Shown piece by piece: positions 19,230 to 28,082 of a DNA stretch of 64,000 nucleotides. The DNA is from SIG452 sp045541975 (lineage in GTDB: Bacteria > Bacillota > Clostridia > UMGS1840). The notes below the pieces were generated by a model that saw nothing but the letters and a program-made list of their open reading frames with translations, did not search any database and was not told the DNA's origin. Location: assembly GCA_045541975.1 (NCBI GenBank), contig JAZQKB010000037.1, forward strand, positions 124,001 through 188,000, written 5' to 3'. Position numbers and translations under genes: made by a program. The stretch's first letter is position 1. Every line of letters starts with the position of its first letter.

Positions 19230-19406
19230 ATGAAAAATTTTCGCGGATGTTTTTCTTTAAGCTGGGGATTGGTGCTTTCTGCCTTAGGGTTAGGAATCTT
19301 AATTGCATTGTCAGTTCCGTTGATCATTATTGTGATTATGTTATCTTGCATCCTGATAGGAGTAGGCTGTCTTTGGTCACTGTGCCGTCGGGGAAGAAAG
19401 TTTTAA
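19230..19406 (+). CDS. Small membrane protein, 58 aa, unknown
   Basis: A short gene between the thiN terminator and spoVM. ATG 19230 follows GGAGG (19217-19221) with good spacing. The product begins MKNFRGCFSLSWG, has an almost unbroken hydrophobic stretch from about residue 12 to 50 (one or two membrane helices) and a basic end RRGRKF. I do not recognise the family. Its placement 20 bp before spoVM, bounded by terminators on both sides, suggests a shared transcript and perhaps a sporulation membrane role; that is inference only. Confidence 0.6.
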   Translation: MKNFRGCFSLSWGLVLSALGLGILIALSVPLIIIVIMLSCILIGVGCLWSLCRRGRKF

Positions 19407-19426
19407 AAAGAAAAGGAGAAGAACTT

Positions 19427-19501
19427 ATGAAAATTGTTGTTTACCGTCCGCCGTCTTACTTAAAAGGATTTTTTCGATGGATTTTTCGGGTGAAAAAATG
19501 A
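19427..19501 (+). CDS. spoVM: Stage V sporulation protein M
   Basis: A 24-residue amphipathic peptide, MKIVVYRPPSYLKGFFRWIF then RVKK. It matches SpoVM of Bacillus (26 aa) in length, N-terminal MK-hydrophobic start, mid Pro-x-x-Leu and amphipathic basic helix. SpoVM senses the positive curvature of the forespore outer membrane and recruits SpoIVA to start spore-coat assembly. ATG follows AAAGGAGAAG. Position downstream of thiN is the same as in Bacillus. The gene is far below usual gene-finder cut-offs. Confidence 0.88.
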   Translation: MKIVVYRPPSYLKGFFRWIFRVKK

Positions 19502-19502
19502 G

Positions 19503-19534
19503 AAAAAAGGGTTGCCGTCTGGCAACCCTTTTTT
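19503..19534 (+). terminator. Rho-independent terminator after spoVM
   Basis: A-run, then GGGTTGCC, loop GTCT, GGCAACCC and T6. It begins immediately after the spoVM stop and closes the two-gene cassette. The flanking A and T runs make it potentially bidirectional. Confidence 0.92.
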
Positions 19535-19597
19535 CTTTCCTTTCTCTTTGGTATTTTTTTATCGGTTTTGGCTAAAATGGTAGGAAGAGGTGATTTT

Positions 19598-22054
19598 ATG
19601 TTTGAAAAAAAATTTACCGAAAAGGCAGCAAATGTGCTAACCTATGCAGAACAACTTGCCAGAGATTTTTCACAAAGTTATTTGGGCAGTGAACATCTGT
19701 TGTACGGACTTTTGAAAGAAAAAAACGGTATTGCCTATCGTATTCTTTCGTCGAACGGATTAACAGAGCGAAATTTGTTGCAAAAAATCAGCGATATTTA
19801 CGGTGTGCCGTCCTCCGTTTATTCCGGAAAAGTCACCTTTACGCCAAAAACAAAACAGATGATTGAACTGAGTTTTTTGGAAGCCAAAGAAATGGGACAT
19901 AACTATATCGGCACCGAACATCTTTTATTGGCATTGTTGTCTTTGGAGGATTCCATAGCAGGAAGAATCCTTTTGCAACTAAAATTAAATCCCGAAAAAA
20001 TGAAAACAGATATTTATGATATGGTGTCCGGAGGGATGCTTCCTCCCAGTTTGGGGGAAAAGACCAAAAACAGCCATACTTCGCGAAAATCAACTGTTGA
20101 AACACCGTTTTTAAACAGCGTTTCCAGAGATTTGACCAAAATGTGCCTGGAGGGAAATGTGGATCCGGTGATTGGCCGTGACAAGGAAATTGAACGGGTG
20201 ATTCAGGTGCTTTGCCGTCGCAGTAAAAACAATCCTTGTTTAATTGGCGAACCGGGCGTTGGAAAAACAGCAATTATCGAAGGATTGGCACAAAAAATTG
20301 CCGACGGTGATATTCCCGATATCTTAAAAAACAAGCGAATTTTATCATTAGATATTTCTTCCGTTTTGGCAGGCACCAAATATCGCGGAGAATTTGAAGA
20401 ACGGGTGAAAAAAGCAGTTGACGAGGCAAAGAAAAATGAAAATATTATCTTATTTATTGACGAAATTCATAACATTGTGGGAGCCGGTGCTGCTGAAGGC
20501 GCAATTGACGCAGCAAACATTTTAAAACCTTTTTTAAGTCGCGGAGAAATTCATCTGATTGGTGCTACCACCTTTGAAGAATACCGAAAGCACATCGAAA
20601 AAGATGCCGCATTAGAACGAAGATTTCAACCGGTGACGGTTTCGGAACCAACTGTTGAGGCCACTGTTCGTATGTTAGACGGTATTAAAGACCATTATGA
20701 AACTCACCATAATGTGAAAATTACCGAAGAGGCAATTCAAAGTGCCGCGGAATTATCTCACCGATATTTACGAGACCGATTTCTTCCTGATAAAGCCATT
20801 GATTTAATTGACGAAGCAGCCTCCCGCATGAAATTGAAATTGCATACGGTTCCGTCTCACATCCGTGATACCGAAACCAAATTAAAAGGAGTTTTAAAGG
20901 AAAAGGAAGAAGCCATTACTACTCAGGATTACAGTCGTGCATTGGTAATGAGAGAAGAAGAAAATGCCTTGCATGAAAACTATCAAACGCAAATGGATGC
21001 ATGGAAGGCATCCAGATTTCATGATGAACAGGTCATAACATCCAGTCACATCAGCGATATTGTTGCGGAATGGACGGGGATTCCTCTAACCAAATTAGAA
21101 CAGGATGAACAAACAAAATTGATTCATCTGGAAGATAATCTCAAGGAAAGCATTGTTGGTCAGGAAGAGGCGATTTCTGCAGTTTCTCAGGCAATCAGAC
21201 GGGCAAAAGCAGGTCTGAATGATCCTGATAGGCCATTAGGTTCCTTTCTGTTTTTAGGTCCAACCGGAGTAGGAAAAACCGAACTTTCCAAAGCGTTAGC
21301 TAAGCAAGTGTTTGGCACGGAGGACGCCATGATTCGGTTAGATATGTCGGAGTATATGGAAAAGCATAGTGTTTCTAAAATGATTGGTTCTCCGCCGGGA
21401 TATGTGGGCTATCAGGAGGGTGGGAAACTAACGGAAAAAATTCGTCGTTATCCCTACAGTCTGGTTCTATTTGACGAAATTGAAAAAGCGCATCCCGATG
21501 TGTTTCATATTTTGCTTCAGATTTTGGATGATGGCATTTTAACCGATTCTTCCGGCAGACGGGTCAGCTTTAAAAATGCACTGCTGATTATGACCTCCAA
21601 TATTGGTGCCAAGGAATTAACGGAGGAGATTCGTCCCACGGGATTTCGGGAACACGGTTTGGACCATCAGAAAAATCATGAAGAGCTATCTCAAAGAGTG
21701 ATCAAAAAACTAAATAAATATTTTCGTCCGGAATTTTTAAACCGAATTGATGAAATGATTGTGTTTCGGAAATTGCTGGAGCCGGATTTTATAAAAATTG
21801 TTGGCATATTACTGAATCAGCTTCAGAAAAGATTGGAAAAACAAGGCTTTTTTGTGAGCTTTTCGGAGGAAGTGGTTTCTCATATTGCAAAGGTCGGTTC
21901 GGATTCCCGCTACGGTGCAAGGCCCTTAAAACGGGCGGTTCAAAAACAAATTGAAGATTTTTTGGCAGAGGCAATTTTAAAGGGAGAATTTGCGAAGGAA
22001 AACCCCGTGAAAATTATTTTAAAAAATGATAAAATCTGCTTGGAAATAAATTGA
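19598..22054 (+). CDS. clpC: ATP-dependent Clp protease ATP-binding subunit ClpC
   Basis: AAA+ unfoldase that feeds substrates to ClpP. The 818-aa chain has a double Clp-N domain (about 1-145), AAA-1 with Walker A GEPGVGKTAI near 216 and Walker B LFIDEIHN, a middle UVR-like segment (QDYSRALVMREEENAL near 440), and AAA-2 with GPTGVGKTEL near 553 and VLFDEIEKAHPDV. The single UVR-type middle region marks ClpC rather than ClpB. ATG 19598 follows AGAGGTG; a TTG 30 bp upstream is less likely. The usual partners ctsR-mcsA-mcsB are not adjacent and no CtsR operator heptad repeat was seen in the short leader. Confidence 0.94.
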   Translation: MFEKKFTEKAANVLTYAEQLARDFSQSYLGSEHLLYGLLKEKNGIAYRILSSNGLTERNLLQKISDIYGVPSSVYSGKVTFTPKTKQMIELSFLEAKEMGHNYIGTEHLLLALLSLEDSIAGRILLQLKLNPEKMKTDIYDMVSGGMLPPSLGEKTKNSHTSRKSTVETPFLNSVSRDLTKMCLEGNVDPVIGRDKEIERVIQVLCRRSKNNPCLIGEPGVGKTAIIEGLAQKIADGDIPDILKNKRILSLDISSVLAGTKYRGEFEERVKKAVDEAKKNENIILFIDEIHNIVGAGAAEGAIDAANILKPFLSRGEIHLIGATTFEEYRKHIEKDAALERRFQPVTVSEPTVEATVRMLDGIKDHYETHHNVKITEEAIQSAAELSHRYLRDRFLPDKAIDLIDEAASRMKLKLHTVPSHIRDTETKLKGVLKEKEEAITTQDYSRALVMREEENALHENYQTQMDAWKASRFHDEQVITSSHISDIVAEWTGIPLTKLEQDEQTKLIHLEDNLKESIVGQEEAISAVSQAIRRAKAGLNDPDRPLGSFLFLGPTGVGKTELSKALAKQVFGTEDAMIRLDMSEYMEKHSVSKMIGSPPGYVGYQEGGKLTEKIRRYPYSLVLFDEIEKAHPDVFHILLQILDDGILTDSSGRRVSFKNALLIMTSNIGAKELTEEIRPTGFREHGLDHQKNHEELSQRVIKKLNKYFRPEFLNRIDEMIVFRKLLEPDFIKIVGILLNQLQKRLEKQGFFVSFSEEVVSHIAKVGSDSRYGARPLKRAVQKQIEDFLAEAILKGEFAKENPVKIILKNDKICLEIN

Positions 22055-22079
22055 CAAAAGAGCAAAAATAGTGTATGAT
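22051..22079 (+). promoter_or_regulatory. Sigma-A promoter overlapping clpC stop
   Basis: TTGACA (22051-22056), 17-bp spacer, TATGAT (22074-22079): five of six in the -10 and a perfect -35. The TGA stop of clpC lies inside the -35 hexamer. It would start the MBL-hemZ-ppa-pfp transcript. Confidence 0.8.
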
Positions 22080-22100
22080 ATAAGATAGAAAAAATATAAT

Positions 22101-22130
22101 CGGTGAAGTATATACTTCTGCCGTATTTTT
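22101..22130 (+). promoter_or_regulatory. Palindrome/hairpin in the leader of the MBL-hemZ operon
   Basis: GAAGTATATACTTC (22105-22118) is a perfect 14-bp palindrome, extended by CGG/CCG to a bulged hairpin (22101-22123) and followed by TATTTTT. It lies just after the predicted transcription start and 12 bp before the gene. It could be a repressor operator or a weak terminator/attenuator, or a weak clpC terminator. Confidence 0.5.
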
Positions 22131-22141
22131 GAGGGTTTTCT

Positions 22142-22771
22142 ATGCAGATTCAAACGGTTGTAACAGGTCAGCTGGAGGAAAATTGTTATCTGATTTGGGA
22201 TTGCGAAAAGCATTGTCTTGTGGTTGATCCCGGTGATGATTTTGAGCATATTTGGAACGTAATATCAGAGAATGGCCTTTTGGTGGAAGCAATTGCTTTA
22301 ACGCACGGCCATTATGACCATGTGGGTGCTGTGAATCAACTTCGGGAACAAACCGGTGCGAACGTGATTGCTTACGAGGAAGAAAAGGATTTGATCACAA
22401 ATCCTCAGATTTCTCTTTCTTGTTATTTTAAACCTGATTTTCCAACTCCTGTTGTAGATTCTTATGTGCAAGAAGGGGACATTGTCACGGTTGGTAGTCT
22501 TTCCTTTACCGTAATGCATACCCCCGGACACACTCAAGGCGGTATGTGTCTTTATACAGACGGCGTTTTATTTTCCGGCGATACAGTGTTTTTAGGAACC
22601 CTTGGCAGATGGGATTTTCCCACAGGAGATTTATCTAAACTGATTGATTCCATTACCAAACGGATTTTTTCGCTTCCGTCTGATACTGTGATTTATTCCG
22701 GTCACGGTCCTAAAACAACGGTGGGAGACGAAAAGCATCACAATGAGGTTTTAAGATGGTCGTCAATTTAA
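22142..22771 (+). CDS. MBL-fold metallohydrolase (glyoxalase II-like)
   Basis: A 209-aa metallo-beta-lactamase-fold hydrolase. The metal motif THGHYDHVGAV lies near residue 58, with later ligands in HTPGHTQGG, FSGDTVF and the final YSGHGPKT. This short form resembles YqgX/GloB-like proteins of Firmicutes, often annotated as hydroxyacylglutathione hydrolase, but the true substrate in an organism without glutathione is unknown. ATG follows GAGGG. Its last 16 bp overlap hemZ. Confidence 0.85.
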   Translation: MQIQTVVTGQLEENCYLIWDCEKHCLVVDPGDDFEHIWNVISENGLLVEAIALTHGHYDHVGAVNQLREQTGANVIAYEEEKDLITNPQISLSCYFKPDFPTPVVDSYVQEGDIVTVGSLSFTVMHTPGHTQGGMCLYTDGVLFSGDTVFLGTLGRWDFPTGDLSKLIDSITKRIFSLPSDTVIYSGHGPKTTVGDEKHHNEVLRWSSI

Positions 22772-24138
22772 TTAATGAGATAGAATCTTTTCACTATGGG
22801 ATATATCATCTTCTGAAAATGATTTTTCCCTTCGATGAAATCATCTGCAATGGTGAAAACGCTGATTTGGATATTTCTTATCAAATCAATGATACTTCAG
22901 TAACCGTTACCTGCGGTGAAAGCATTCACACAGAGCCATTGATTCAGGATGATGTGCTTCTTACTTTAAAACGCGCCATTTATTTTGTGACGCATGCCAA
23001 ATTGCCCTTTGGTATTTTAACAGGAGTACGCCCATCCCAAACGGCACTGAAATTTTCAGAACATGTTACCAGCGGTTTGTCCTCTGTTTATCTGGTTTCG
23101 CCCCAAAAGGCAGAAATGATGAAGCAGTGTGCAGATCAGTTAATAAACACCCGTAAAACACTAACAAAAAAAGAAATTTCTTTATATATTCACATTCCTT
23201 TTTGCCCTTCACGATGCGGATACTGTTCTTTCACATTAGAATATTTAAAACCCTATTCGTTACTGATTGACGATTATTTTGTTGCATTACTTCGGGAAGT
23301 AAGAGCTGTTTTGCAAACTGTTTCGGAATGTAAACTTAGCTTAAATTCTGTCTATATCGGCGGGGGAACACCTACCGTGTTAACCGAGAACCAGTTAGAA
23401 GAGCTGATTGGAACAGTTTTTTCTTATCAAACTCCCAAGGAGTTTTCGGTGGAGGCAGGACGGGCAGACACGGTAACGCAAGAAAAACTTGCCGTGTTGT
23501 CTCAAATGGGGGTAACCCGGATTAGTATCAATCCTCAAACCTTAAATCAGGCAACTCTTGACAGAATCGGAAGACGGCACACTGTTACCGAATTTCTAAA
23601 AGCTTATGAGTTAAGCCGCAAGTTTTCCTTTGATATTGTCAATACCGATTTAATTGCGGCACTTCCCGGGGAAAGTTTTTTAGATTTTAAATATTCTTTA
23701 GATGGAATCCTGTCTTTATCACCTGAGCACGTCACCGTGCATACCTTATGTAAAAAACGAACTGCCGACCTTCGGTTGCAAAACGAGAAGGAGCAGTTTT
23801 TGGAAGCGGAAAAAATGCTTCAGTATTCTTATGAAGCGTTAGCTGATTCTTACGAACCATACTATATTTACCGCCAAAAAAATGCAGTTGCAGGTTTGGA
23901 AAACATTGGATTTATGCGAAACAAAAAGGTATGTAGATACAATATTTTTATGATGGAGGAGATTTCATCTGTCATAGCGGTTGGAGCAGGAGGTACCTCC
24001 AAGCTGACCGATTTTGCAACAAAAAAACCGTTTTCTAAACTGCGCACCGATAAGCAACCGGAACGGTATATGAAAGATTTAGACGAAATTATTTTAGAAA
24101 AACAAAACTTTTTAAGAGAAGGAAGCCATCTTCTTTAA
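22756..24138 (+). CDS. hemZ: Oxygen-independent coproporphyrinogen dehydrogenase-like radical SAM protein HemZ
   Basis: The 460-aa protein has the HemN/HemZ radical SAM cluster motif CPSRCGYCSF near residue 155, after an N-terminal domain of about 150 aa typical of HemZ (ILTGVRPSQTAL). Other motifs: VYIGGGTPTVL, SVEAGRADTVT, RISINPQTLN. HemZ is assigned to coproporphyrinogen III oxidation, but many Clostridia that carry it lack full haem synthesis, so the role may differ. The start lies inside the 3' end of the MBL gene. Confidence 0.9.
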   Translation: MVVNLINEIESFHYGIYHLLKMIFPFDEIICNGENADLDISYQINDTSVTVTCGESIHTEPLIQDDVLLTLKRAIYFVTHAKLPFGILTGVRPSQTALKFSEHVTSGLSSVYLVSPQKAEMMKQCADQLINTRKTLTKKEISLYIHIPFCPSRCGYCSFTLEYLKPYSLLIDDYFVALLREVRAVLQTVSECKLSLNSVYIGGGTPTVLTENQLEELIGTVFSYQTPKEFSVEAGRADTVTQEKLAVLSQMGVTRISINPQTLNQATLDRIGRRHTVTEFLKAYELSRKFSFDIVNTDLIAALPGESFLDFKYSLDGILSLSPEHVTVHTLCKKRTADLRLQNEKEQFLEAEKMLQYSYEALADSYEPYYIYRQKNAVAGLENIGFMRNKKVCRYNIFMMEEISSVIAVGAGGTSKLTDFATKKPFSKLRTDKQPERYMKDLDEIILEKQNFLREGSHLL

Positions 24139-24158
24139 CCCATCAAGGAGGAATTTTT

Positions 24159-24692
24159 GTGAACATTTGGCACGATATGAGGGACGAGAGAATTACTCCC
24201 GAACGGTTTTCTGCAGTCATCGAGATTGAAAAAGGCGGCAAAAACAAATACGAATTGGATAAAGAAACCGGTCTTTTAAAATTAGACCGTGTGCTGTATA
24301 CTTCCACTCACTATCCGGCAAACTATGGTTTTATTCCAAGAACCTACGCTCAGGACGGTGACCCGCTGGACGTGTTGGTACTGTGTACTGAAGGTATTAT
24401 GCCCATGACGGTGGTGGAATGTTATCCCATTGGGGTTATCCGTATGATTGATGACGGTGCTGTTGATGAGAAAATTATCGCAGTATGTGAAAACGACCCT
24501 TATCACAATTCCTTCCGCGATGTGTCGGAATTGCCCAATCATTTATTTCACGAAATCAAGCATTTTTATGAAGTATATAAAATGCTGGAGTATAAAGAAA
24601 CCATTGTGAATATGGTGGAAGGTGCAGACGTGGCAAAACAGGTAATTGCAGACTGCATCGAAAACTACAAAAAAGAATTTTTAGCAAAGTAA
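24159..24692 (+). CDS. ppa: Inorganic pyrophosphatase, family I
   Basis: Hydrolyses PPi to phosphate. The 177-aa soluble type I enzyme shows KYELDKETGLLKLDRVL, the YPANYGFIPRT motif, and the metal-binding DGDPLDVLVL, then DDGAVDEKIIAV. It begins at GTG 24159 after AAGGAGGAA. It lies 21 bp ahead of a PPi-type phosphofructokinase, an arrangement in which one gene consumes PPi by hydrolysis and the next uses it as phosphoryl donor. Confidence 0.93.
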   Translation: MNIWHDMRDERITPERFSAVIEIEKGGKNKYELDKETGLLKLDRVLYTSTHYPANYGFIPRTYAQDGDPLDVLVLCTEGIMPMTVVECYPIGVIRMIDDGAVDEKIIAVCENDPYHNSFRDVSELPNHLFHEIKHFYEVYKMLEYKETIVNMVEGADVAKQVIADCIENYKKEFLAK

Positions 24693-24713
24693 ATGACAAA
24701 CATGGAGAGCATT

Positions 24714-25916
24714 ATGAAAAATTTATTGGTAGCCCAGTCCGGCGGTCCCACTGCCGCCATTAACGCAAGTTTAGCAGGTGTCATCAGCGGTGCCCAAAAA
24801 GAAACAACGATTGATAAAATTTACGGTGCTGTATACGGAATTGAAGGCGTGTTAAACGATCACTTAGTGGAACTTAACAATATTGATTTAGATATTTTAA
24901 AACAGACTCCGGCAGCATATTTAGGTTCCTGCCGTAAGAAGTTGCCGACGGAATCTGACAATCCGGAAATTTATCAGCAGATTTTTTCTTATTTTTCTGA
25001 AAAAAACATTGGCTATTTTCTCTATATTGGCGGAAATGACTCCATGGATACTGTTTCCAAATTGTCTGACTATGCCAAAGAACATCACTTGGATTTAAAA
25101 ATTATTGGTGTGCCCAAAACCATTGATAACGATTTAGCAATCACAGATCATACACCTGGATTTGGATCTGCTGCAAAATATGTGTCAACCACGGTAGCAG
25201 AAATTGCAGAAGACAGTATGGTATATGATTTGAAATCTGTTACCATTGTGGAAATCATGGGGCGTCATGCAGGTTGGTTGACCGGTGCCGCCGTTCTGGC
25301 AAGGAATGAAAGCCGTATGGCACCGCATTTGATTTATTTGCCGGAAGTATCGTTTATAAAAGAACAGTTTGTATCAGATATCCAAGCTTTGTTTGACAAA
25401 GGGATCCATCAGGTGATTGTTGCCATATCCGAAGGTATTCACGATGAAAAGGGAACCTTCATTTGCGAAGGTGCAACCAGTGCTACCGATTCCTTTGGTC
25501 ATGCCATGTTAAGCGGTGCGGGGAAAGCACTGGAAAACTTGGTAAAAGCAGAACTTGGCTGTAAGGCAAGAAGCGTGGAATTGAATGTTTGTCAGCGTTG
25601 TGCGGGGCATCTGTTATCCGAAACAGATATTGACGAAGCTTTTGCCATCGGCGAAGCGGGGGTACGGCAGGCTGCCTTAGGGCATAGCGGAGAAATGATG
25701 GTGTTTGAACGCCTCTCTGATACGCCCTATGAAATCAGTATTTCTTCCGCAGATATTCATAAGAGTGCCAATGTGGAAAAAGGTGTTCCCACAGAGTGGA
25801 TTGTCAACGGCAACGATGTAACCAAGGAACTTGTTACTTACCTAAAACCGTTGATTTTAGGAGAAGTTTCTGTGGCTTTTGATGAAAACGGCTTACCAAA
25901 ACATTTACATAGATAG
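24714..25916 (+). CDS. pfp: PPi-type 6-phosphofructokinase
   Basis: Phosphorylates fructose-6-phosphate, probably with pyrophosphate (reversible). The 400-aa length exceeds the 320-aa ATP-PFK. Signatures: QSGGPTAAINASL, YIGGNDSMDT (an acidic/amide residue where ATP enzymes have Gly), the PPi-type PKTIDND and MGRHAGWL. Three in-frame ATGs occur (24693, 24702, 24714); the last follows GGAGAG best and begins right at the nucleotide-binding strand. PPi specificity is inferred from these motifs. Confidence 0.9.
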   Translation: MKNLLVAQSGGPTAAINASLAGVISGAQKETTIDKIYGAVYGIEGVLNDHLVELNNIDLDILKQTPAAYLGSCRKKLPTESDNPEIYQQIFSYFSEKNIGYFLYIGGNDSMDTVSKLSDYAKEHHLDLKIIGVPKTIDNDLAITDHTPGFGSAAKYVSTTVAEIAEDSMVYDLKSVTIVEIMGRHAGWLTGAAVLARNESRMAPHLIYLPEVSFIKEQFVSDIQALFDKGIHQVIVAISEGIHDEKGTFICEGATSATDSFGHAMLSGAGKALENLVKAELGCKARSVELNVCQRCAGHLLSETDIDEAFAIGEAGVRQAALGHSGEMMVFERLSDTPYEISISSADIHKSANVEKGVPTEWIVNGNDVTKELVTYLKPLILGEVSVAFDENGLPKHLHR

Positions 25917-25928
25917 GAATTACGCAAA

Positions 25929-26654
25929 ATGTATCAGGATTTTTCATATTACTATGACCGATTTGCCTATGACATTGATTATGGCAAATTTTATCGGTAC
26001 TACAAGAAAATATTTGAAAAATTTTCTCTGGATCCCAAACTCATATTAGATATCTGTTGCGGTACGGGAACCTTAACCCGACTGATGGCAAAAGATTATG
26101 AGATGATTGGAGTAGACTACTCCTGGGAAATGCTGGATGTTGCCAGAGCAAAAGACCCTGATGCCACCATTTTATACTTGAATCAGTCTATGACCGATTT
26201 CGAGCTTTACGGTACGGTAGATGCCTGCTATTCCTCCTTGGACAGCGTGAACTACCTTTTAGAACAAGAAGATTTAAAAAAACATTTTAAATTAGTAAAA
26301 AACTATTTAAATCCCAACGGATTATACATTTTTGATATTTCCACCATTTATAAATTCCGCCATATTTTGGGGAATAACACATTTACCGATGAAACGGAAA
26401 CTGAAATGTTTATTTGGCAGAATACCTATGAAGACCGACTTTTGACAATGGATTTGGATATTTTTTACCGTCAGGAAGACGATTCCTACAAACGGATATC
26501 AGAAACCCACTACGAAAGAGGATACACGGTATCAGAAATCAAAAAAGTTGCGGAACAATGCGGTTTTTTGGTGGAAGGTGTATATGATGAATTTAGTTTG
26601 AAACCCGCTCATTCAAAAAGCGAACGGATATTTTTTGTGATAAGGAGCATTTAA
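25929..26654 (+). CDS. Class I SAM-dependent methyltransferase
   Basis: The 241-aa protein has the SAM-binding motif I LDICCGTGTLTRLM near residue 40, the acidic motif VDYSWEMLDVAR and DACYSSLDSVNYL. It belongs to the YqeM-like methyltransferases common in Clostridia, substrate unknown. It stands 12 bp after pfp and 3 bp before miaB, so it may be co-transcribed with the tRNA-modification and mismatch-repair block. Confidence 0.85.
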   Translation: MYQDFSYYYDRFAYDIDYGKFYRYYKKIFEKFSLDPKLILDICCGTGTLTRLMAKDYEMIGVDYSWEMLDVARAKDPDATILYLNQSMTDFELYGTVDACYSSLDSVNYLLEQEDLKKHFKLVKNYLNPNGLYIFDISTIYKFRHILGNNTFTDETETEMFIWQNTYEDRLLTMDLDIFYRQEDDSYKRISETHYERGYTVSEIKKVAEQCGFLVEGVYDEFSLKPAHSKSERIFFVIRSI

Positions 26655-26657
26655 ACC

Positions 26658-28061
26658 GTGATAGAATTTGTTTCCAAAGATACGATAGAAACCCAAAAAG
26701 AATATATGAAAAATGTCCGCTTAAAAAACGAGGGGACTAAGAAAACCGCTGTGGTTGTTACATACGGCTGTGCTCAGAATGAAACCGATTCGGACAAGCT
26801 TTATGCGATGCTTTTTGAGATGGGCTACCAAAAGGGTGACGACGAAAAAAATGCCGACCTTGTGATTTATAACACCTGTTCTGTTCGTGAAAATGCGGAA
26901 GTGAAGGTGTATGGTAAGGTAGGTACCCTAAAGGCGAAAAAGAAAAAAAATCCCGATATGGTTATTGGTGTTTGCGGATGCTTAATGCAGCAGCCTCATG
27001 CCAGCGAGCGAATCAAAAAGACCTTTCCTTTTGTGGATATGGTGTTTGGTACGCACGTTATCCATGAGTTTCCAAAAATGTTGCACCATGTGTTAACCGA
27101 AAGGGAACGGGTTTTCTCGGTAGATTCTGTGGACGGTGTTATTGCAGAGGGGGTTCCCGTTGTTTACGACAAGTGGTATAAAGCATCCATTCCCATTATG
27201 TACGGTTGCAACAATTTCTGTACCTATTGTGTGGTCCCTTATACCCGTGGCAGAGAAAGAAGTCGTAAATCCGAAGACATTTTAAACGAAATTCATATGC
27301 TTTGCAAAAAAGGATTAAAAGAAGTTACCTTACTTGGTCAAAATGTAAATTCCTACGGCAAAGATTTGGAAAATGATTTAGATTTTCCCGATTTGCTATC
27401 TGCCATATGCGAAATTGACCAGATCAAAAGAATCCGTTTTGTGACCTCTCATCCCAAGGATTTAACCGATAAATTAATTGCAGTCATGGGAGAAAACAAA
27501 AAGATTTGTAATAGCTTACACTTACCATTTCAGGCGGGGAATAACCGTGTATTAGCTGAAATGAACCGCCGTTATACCAGAGAGGATTATTTGACTCTGG
27601 TATCCAAAATCAGAAAGGCAGTTCCCGATATTGCCTTAACTTCTGATGTTATCGTAGGGTTCCCGGGCGAAACCCAAGAAGAGTTTTACGATACCTTGTC
27701 TTTAATCCGTGAGGTTCGTTTTGATAACCTGTTTACTTTCATCTATTCTCCCAGAAAAGGTACGAAAGCGGCATTAATGGATGACTCCAGAACCTATGAA
27801 GAAAAACTTAAAAACTTTAACGAGCTTTTAGAAGTGCAAACCGAAATTTGCAGAGAAGCCAACGAAGCATACTTAAATCATACCTACGAAATTATTGACG
27901 AAGGGTTAAGCAAAAATAATCCTCTGATGCGGCAGGGAAGAACCACCACCAATAAGGTGATCAACTACAAAGCAAAAACCGACGTATCGGAAGGTGAGTT
28001 TGTAACGGTAAAAGTTACCGAAGTGATGTCCTGGTCACTTGTGGGTGAGCAGGAATGTTAG
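26658..28061 (+). CDS. miaB: tRNA-2-methylthio-N6-dimethylallyladenosine synthase
   Basis: Methylthiotransferase that converts i6A37 to ms2i6A37 in tRNA. The 467-aa chain has the UPF0004 domain with three cluster cysteines (TYGCAQNETDS, NTCSVRENAE, GVCGCLMQQ), the radical SAM motif CNNFCTYC, and a C-terminal TRAM domain (GRTTTNKVINY). It starts at GTG 26658. The partner enzyme miaA is in the same cluster, separated by mutS and mutL. Confidence 0.95.
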   Translation: MIEFVSKDTIETQKEYMKNVRLKNEGTKKTAVVVTYGCAQNETDSDKLYAMLFEMGYQKGDDEKNADLVIYNTCSVRENAEVKVYGKVGTLKAKKKKNPDMVIGVCGCLMQQPHASERIKKTFPFVDMVFGTHVIHEFPKMLHHVLTERERVFSVDSVDGVIAEGVPVVYDKWYKASIPIMYGCNNFCTYCVVPYTRGRERSRKSEDILNEIHMLCKKGLKEVTLLGQNVNSYGKDLENDLDFPDLLSAICEIDQIKRIRFVTSHPKDLTDKLIAVMGENKKICNSLHLPFQAGNNRVLAEMNRRYTREDYLTLVSKIRKAVPDIALTSDVIVGFPGETQEEFYDTLSLIREVRFDNLFTFIYSPRKGTKAALMDDSRTYEEKLKNFNELLEVQTEICREANEAYLNHTYEIIDEGLSKNNPLMRQGRTTTNKVINYKAKTDVSEGEFVTVKVTEVMSWSLVGEQEC

Positions 28062-28082
28062 AACAGGACGGTTGAATTTATT

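Noticed and set aside
19839..20273. 144-codon minus-strand frame inside clpC
   Set aside because: Fully overlaps conserved ClpC sequence and encodes a Cys/Trp-rich chain with no domain; a shadow frame.
19598..22054. ClpB assignment for the AAA+ chaperone
   Set aside because: The middle region is a short UVR-like segment, not the long ClpB coiled coil; length and motifs fit ClpC.
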